This document shows positions 62,938-64,000 of a stretch of 64,000 nucleotides of DNA, piece after piece. The translations under genes were made by a program, and so were the position numbers. The notes below the pieces were generated by a model. It did not search any database and was not told the origin of the DNA. It saw nothing but the letters and a program-made list of their open reading frames with translations. Position 1 is the first letter of the stretch, and each line of letters begins with the position of its first letter. Source of the DNA: Neobacillus pocheonensis (GTDB lineage Bacteria > Bacillota > Bacilli > Bacillales > Cytobacillaceae); assembly GCA_023702235.1 (NCBI GenBank), contig JAMQCR010000003.1, forward strand, positions 830,501-894,500, given 5' to 3'.

Positions 62938-63873
62938 ATGAATGTATTAGAGTTGAAAAATCTAACGAAGAAATTTGCTGATTTCATTGCAGTTGACAAT
63001 ATATCCTTATCGATTACAGAAGGTGAAATATTCGGGTTCTTAGGGGCAGATGGCGCCGGTAAAAGTACGACGATTAACATGATTGCAGGACTATTACGGA
63101 TTAATGAGGGCGAAATCAAGATTCTTGGTAAAAATATTGTGAAAAACAGTAAATTTGCCAAAATGAATATCGGGATTGTTCCGCAGGATTTGGCGATTTA
63201 TGAGGATTTGACAGCAGCCGAAAATGTGAAGTTTTTTGCCGGATTGTATGGGTTAAGGGGAGCAAAATTAGCAGAACGAGTGGATGAGGCCCTAAAGTTT
63301 GTGGGGCTAAGTGACAAGCATAAAGAATATCCAAAGAATTTTTCAGGTGGGATGAAAAGAAGATTAAATATCGCCTGTGCGATTGCCCACCGTCCAAAAC
63401 TGATTATTATGGATGAGCCGACAGTTGGGATTGATCCGCATTCAAGGAACTATATTTTGCAATCGGTCCGAAAATTAAATGAGATGGGCTGTACGATTAT
63501 TTACACAAGTCACTACATGGAGGAAGTCGAAGAAATTTGTACAAAAATCGCGATTGTCGACCATGGGAAAGTGATTGCAGAAGGAACAAAGGAACAATTA
63601 ATCGCGATTATCACGAATACAAAGGATGTTTGGATTGAGGTTAAAACAGCTGAAAAAATCAATGTAGAATTAATCAAGGAAATCACAGGTGTAAAAACGG
63701 TTCAGCTTGAAGAAAACTTTATTAAAATCAACTCAGATATTGAAGTAAACAATTTAAATAAAATTATCCAGCACTTAATTAACAATAGTATCGAAATCAG
63801 TTCACTGGAAGAAAAAGAACCAAACTTAGAAACGGTATTTTTAACACTAACGGGGAGAAATTTACGTGATTAA
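62938..63873 (+). CDS. ABC transporter ATP-binding protein (ABC-2 exporter type)
   Basis: 311 residues from ATG 62938 (AGAGGTGAT). ABC domain with Walker A GADGAGKST (usual GPNGAGKST has Pro-Asn where Ala-Asp is here), Q-loop VPQDLAIYEDLTA, signature FSGGMKRRL, Walker B LIIMDEPTVGID and H-loop TSHYMEEVEE; C-terminal DUF4162-like region (about 230-305). Typical of drug or antimicrobial-peptide exporters. It pairs with the permease at 63901 and is probably controlled by the adjacent two-component system. Confidence 0.9.
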   Translation: MNVLELKNLTKKFADFIAVDNISLSITEGEIFGFLGADGAGKSTTINMIAGLLRINEGEIKILGKNIVKNSKFAKMNIGIVPQDLAIYEDLTAAENVKFFAGLYGLRGAKLAERVDEALKFVGLSDKHKEYPKNFSGGMKRRLNIACAIAHRPKLIIMDEPTVGIDPHSRNYILQSVRKLNEMGCTIIYTSHYMEEVEEICTKIAIVDHGKVIAEGTKEQLIAIITNTKDVWIEVKTAEKINVELIKEITGVKTVQLEENFIKINSDIEVNNLNKIIQHLINNSIEISSLEEKEPNLETVFLTLTGRNLRD

Positions 63874-63900
63874 TTTTTTAATGAAAGGAGGGAACATCCT

Positions 63901-64000
63901 TTGAATACATTAACGATTGCCTTAAAGGAAATCAAACAATCCTTTCGCGATGTGCGCACATTCGTTTTTATGCTGGCATTTCCGATTGTATTAATGCTAA
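63901..64000 (+). CDS. ABC-2 type permease, N-terminal fragment (cut by window end)
   Basis: TTG start at 63901 after GAAAGGAGGG. The 33 visible residues (TLTIALKEIKQSFRDVRTFV, then a hydrophobic helix FMLAFPIVLML) are the usual start of an ABC-2 permease. Continues beyond the window. Confidence 0.75.
   Translation, partial: MNTLTIALKEIKQSFRDVRTFVFMLAFPIVLML

Overview
The window is a conserved chromosomal core block of a Bacillaceae bacterium. Gene order and protein sequences resemble Bacillus subtilis and, I infer, a Bacillus or Neobacillus relative. Read left to right it follows the B. subtilis order cccB-ftsEX-ctpB-minJ, csbA-uvrBA, yvlB/yvlD, nagAB-nagR, hprK-lgt-yvoD-ppaX-yvoF, hisZGDBHAFI, yvcD-trxB, yvcI-rapZ-yvcK-whiA-crh, clpP, tRNA-Arg, sigL, cggR-gapA-pgk-tpiA-gpmI-eno, secG-est-rnr-smpB-ssrA. 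It then passes into a ketone-body locus (gntP-scoA-scoB-bdhA plus a sigma-54 activator) and ends in a two-component system next to an ABC exporter cut by the window edge.

Region by region: 1-6.8 kb holds cell-envelope and division genes (cytochrome c551, FtsEX, an EnvC-like M23 protein, CtpB, MinJ). Between ctpB and minJ, where B. subtilis has swrA, lie six GCGG(A/T) units spaced exactly 21 bp apart. 6.9-12.4 kb is accessory: an MFS remnant, a CotF-type coat protein, a Ni/Co permease and an AT-rich three-gene cassette (GTP cyclohydrolase II variant, RibD, HAD phosphatase) that could make 5-amino-6-ribitylaminouracil. 12-26 kb covers excision repair under a LexA box, the yvl genes, amino-sugar catabolism with a NagR operator, and the HPr kinase/Lgt cluster. 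26-32.6 kb is the complete histidine operon. 32.7-40.4 kb is the trxB and yvcI-crh block, convergent with clpP, which has a CtsR box over its promoter. 40.5-50.5 kb holds the amidase, sigL, and the glycolytic operon behind a CggR operator. 50.6-55.3 kb is secG-est-rnr-smpB-tmRNA. 55.3-61 kb is the sigma-54 ketone-body locus, with a -24/-12 promoter, upstream inverted repeats and a perfect-looking cre site.

The most striking property is technical with a possible biological cause. About 27 one- or two-base indels break otherwise well-conserved genes, many essential (pgk, gpmI, uvrA, uvrB, hprK, rnr, the his genes). Every one lies at or within a few bases of GGC, and at least 16 involve GGCC as read or as inferred. 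I read these as systematic base-calling or assembly errors, probably at a modified GGCC-like motif, and not as pseudogenes. Genes are given with their inferred full extent and the break described. Two long structured intergenic repeats (34.3 and 35.6 kb) and shorter derivatives are also present. I found no CRISPR array, prophage or insertion sequence.
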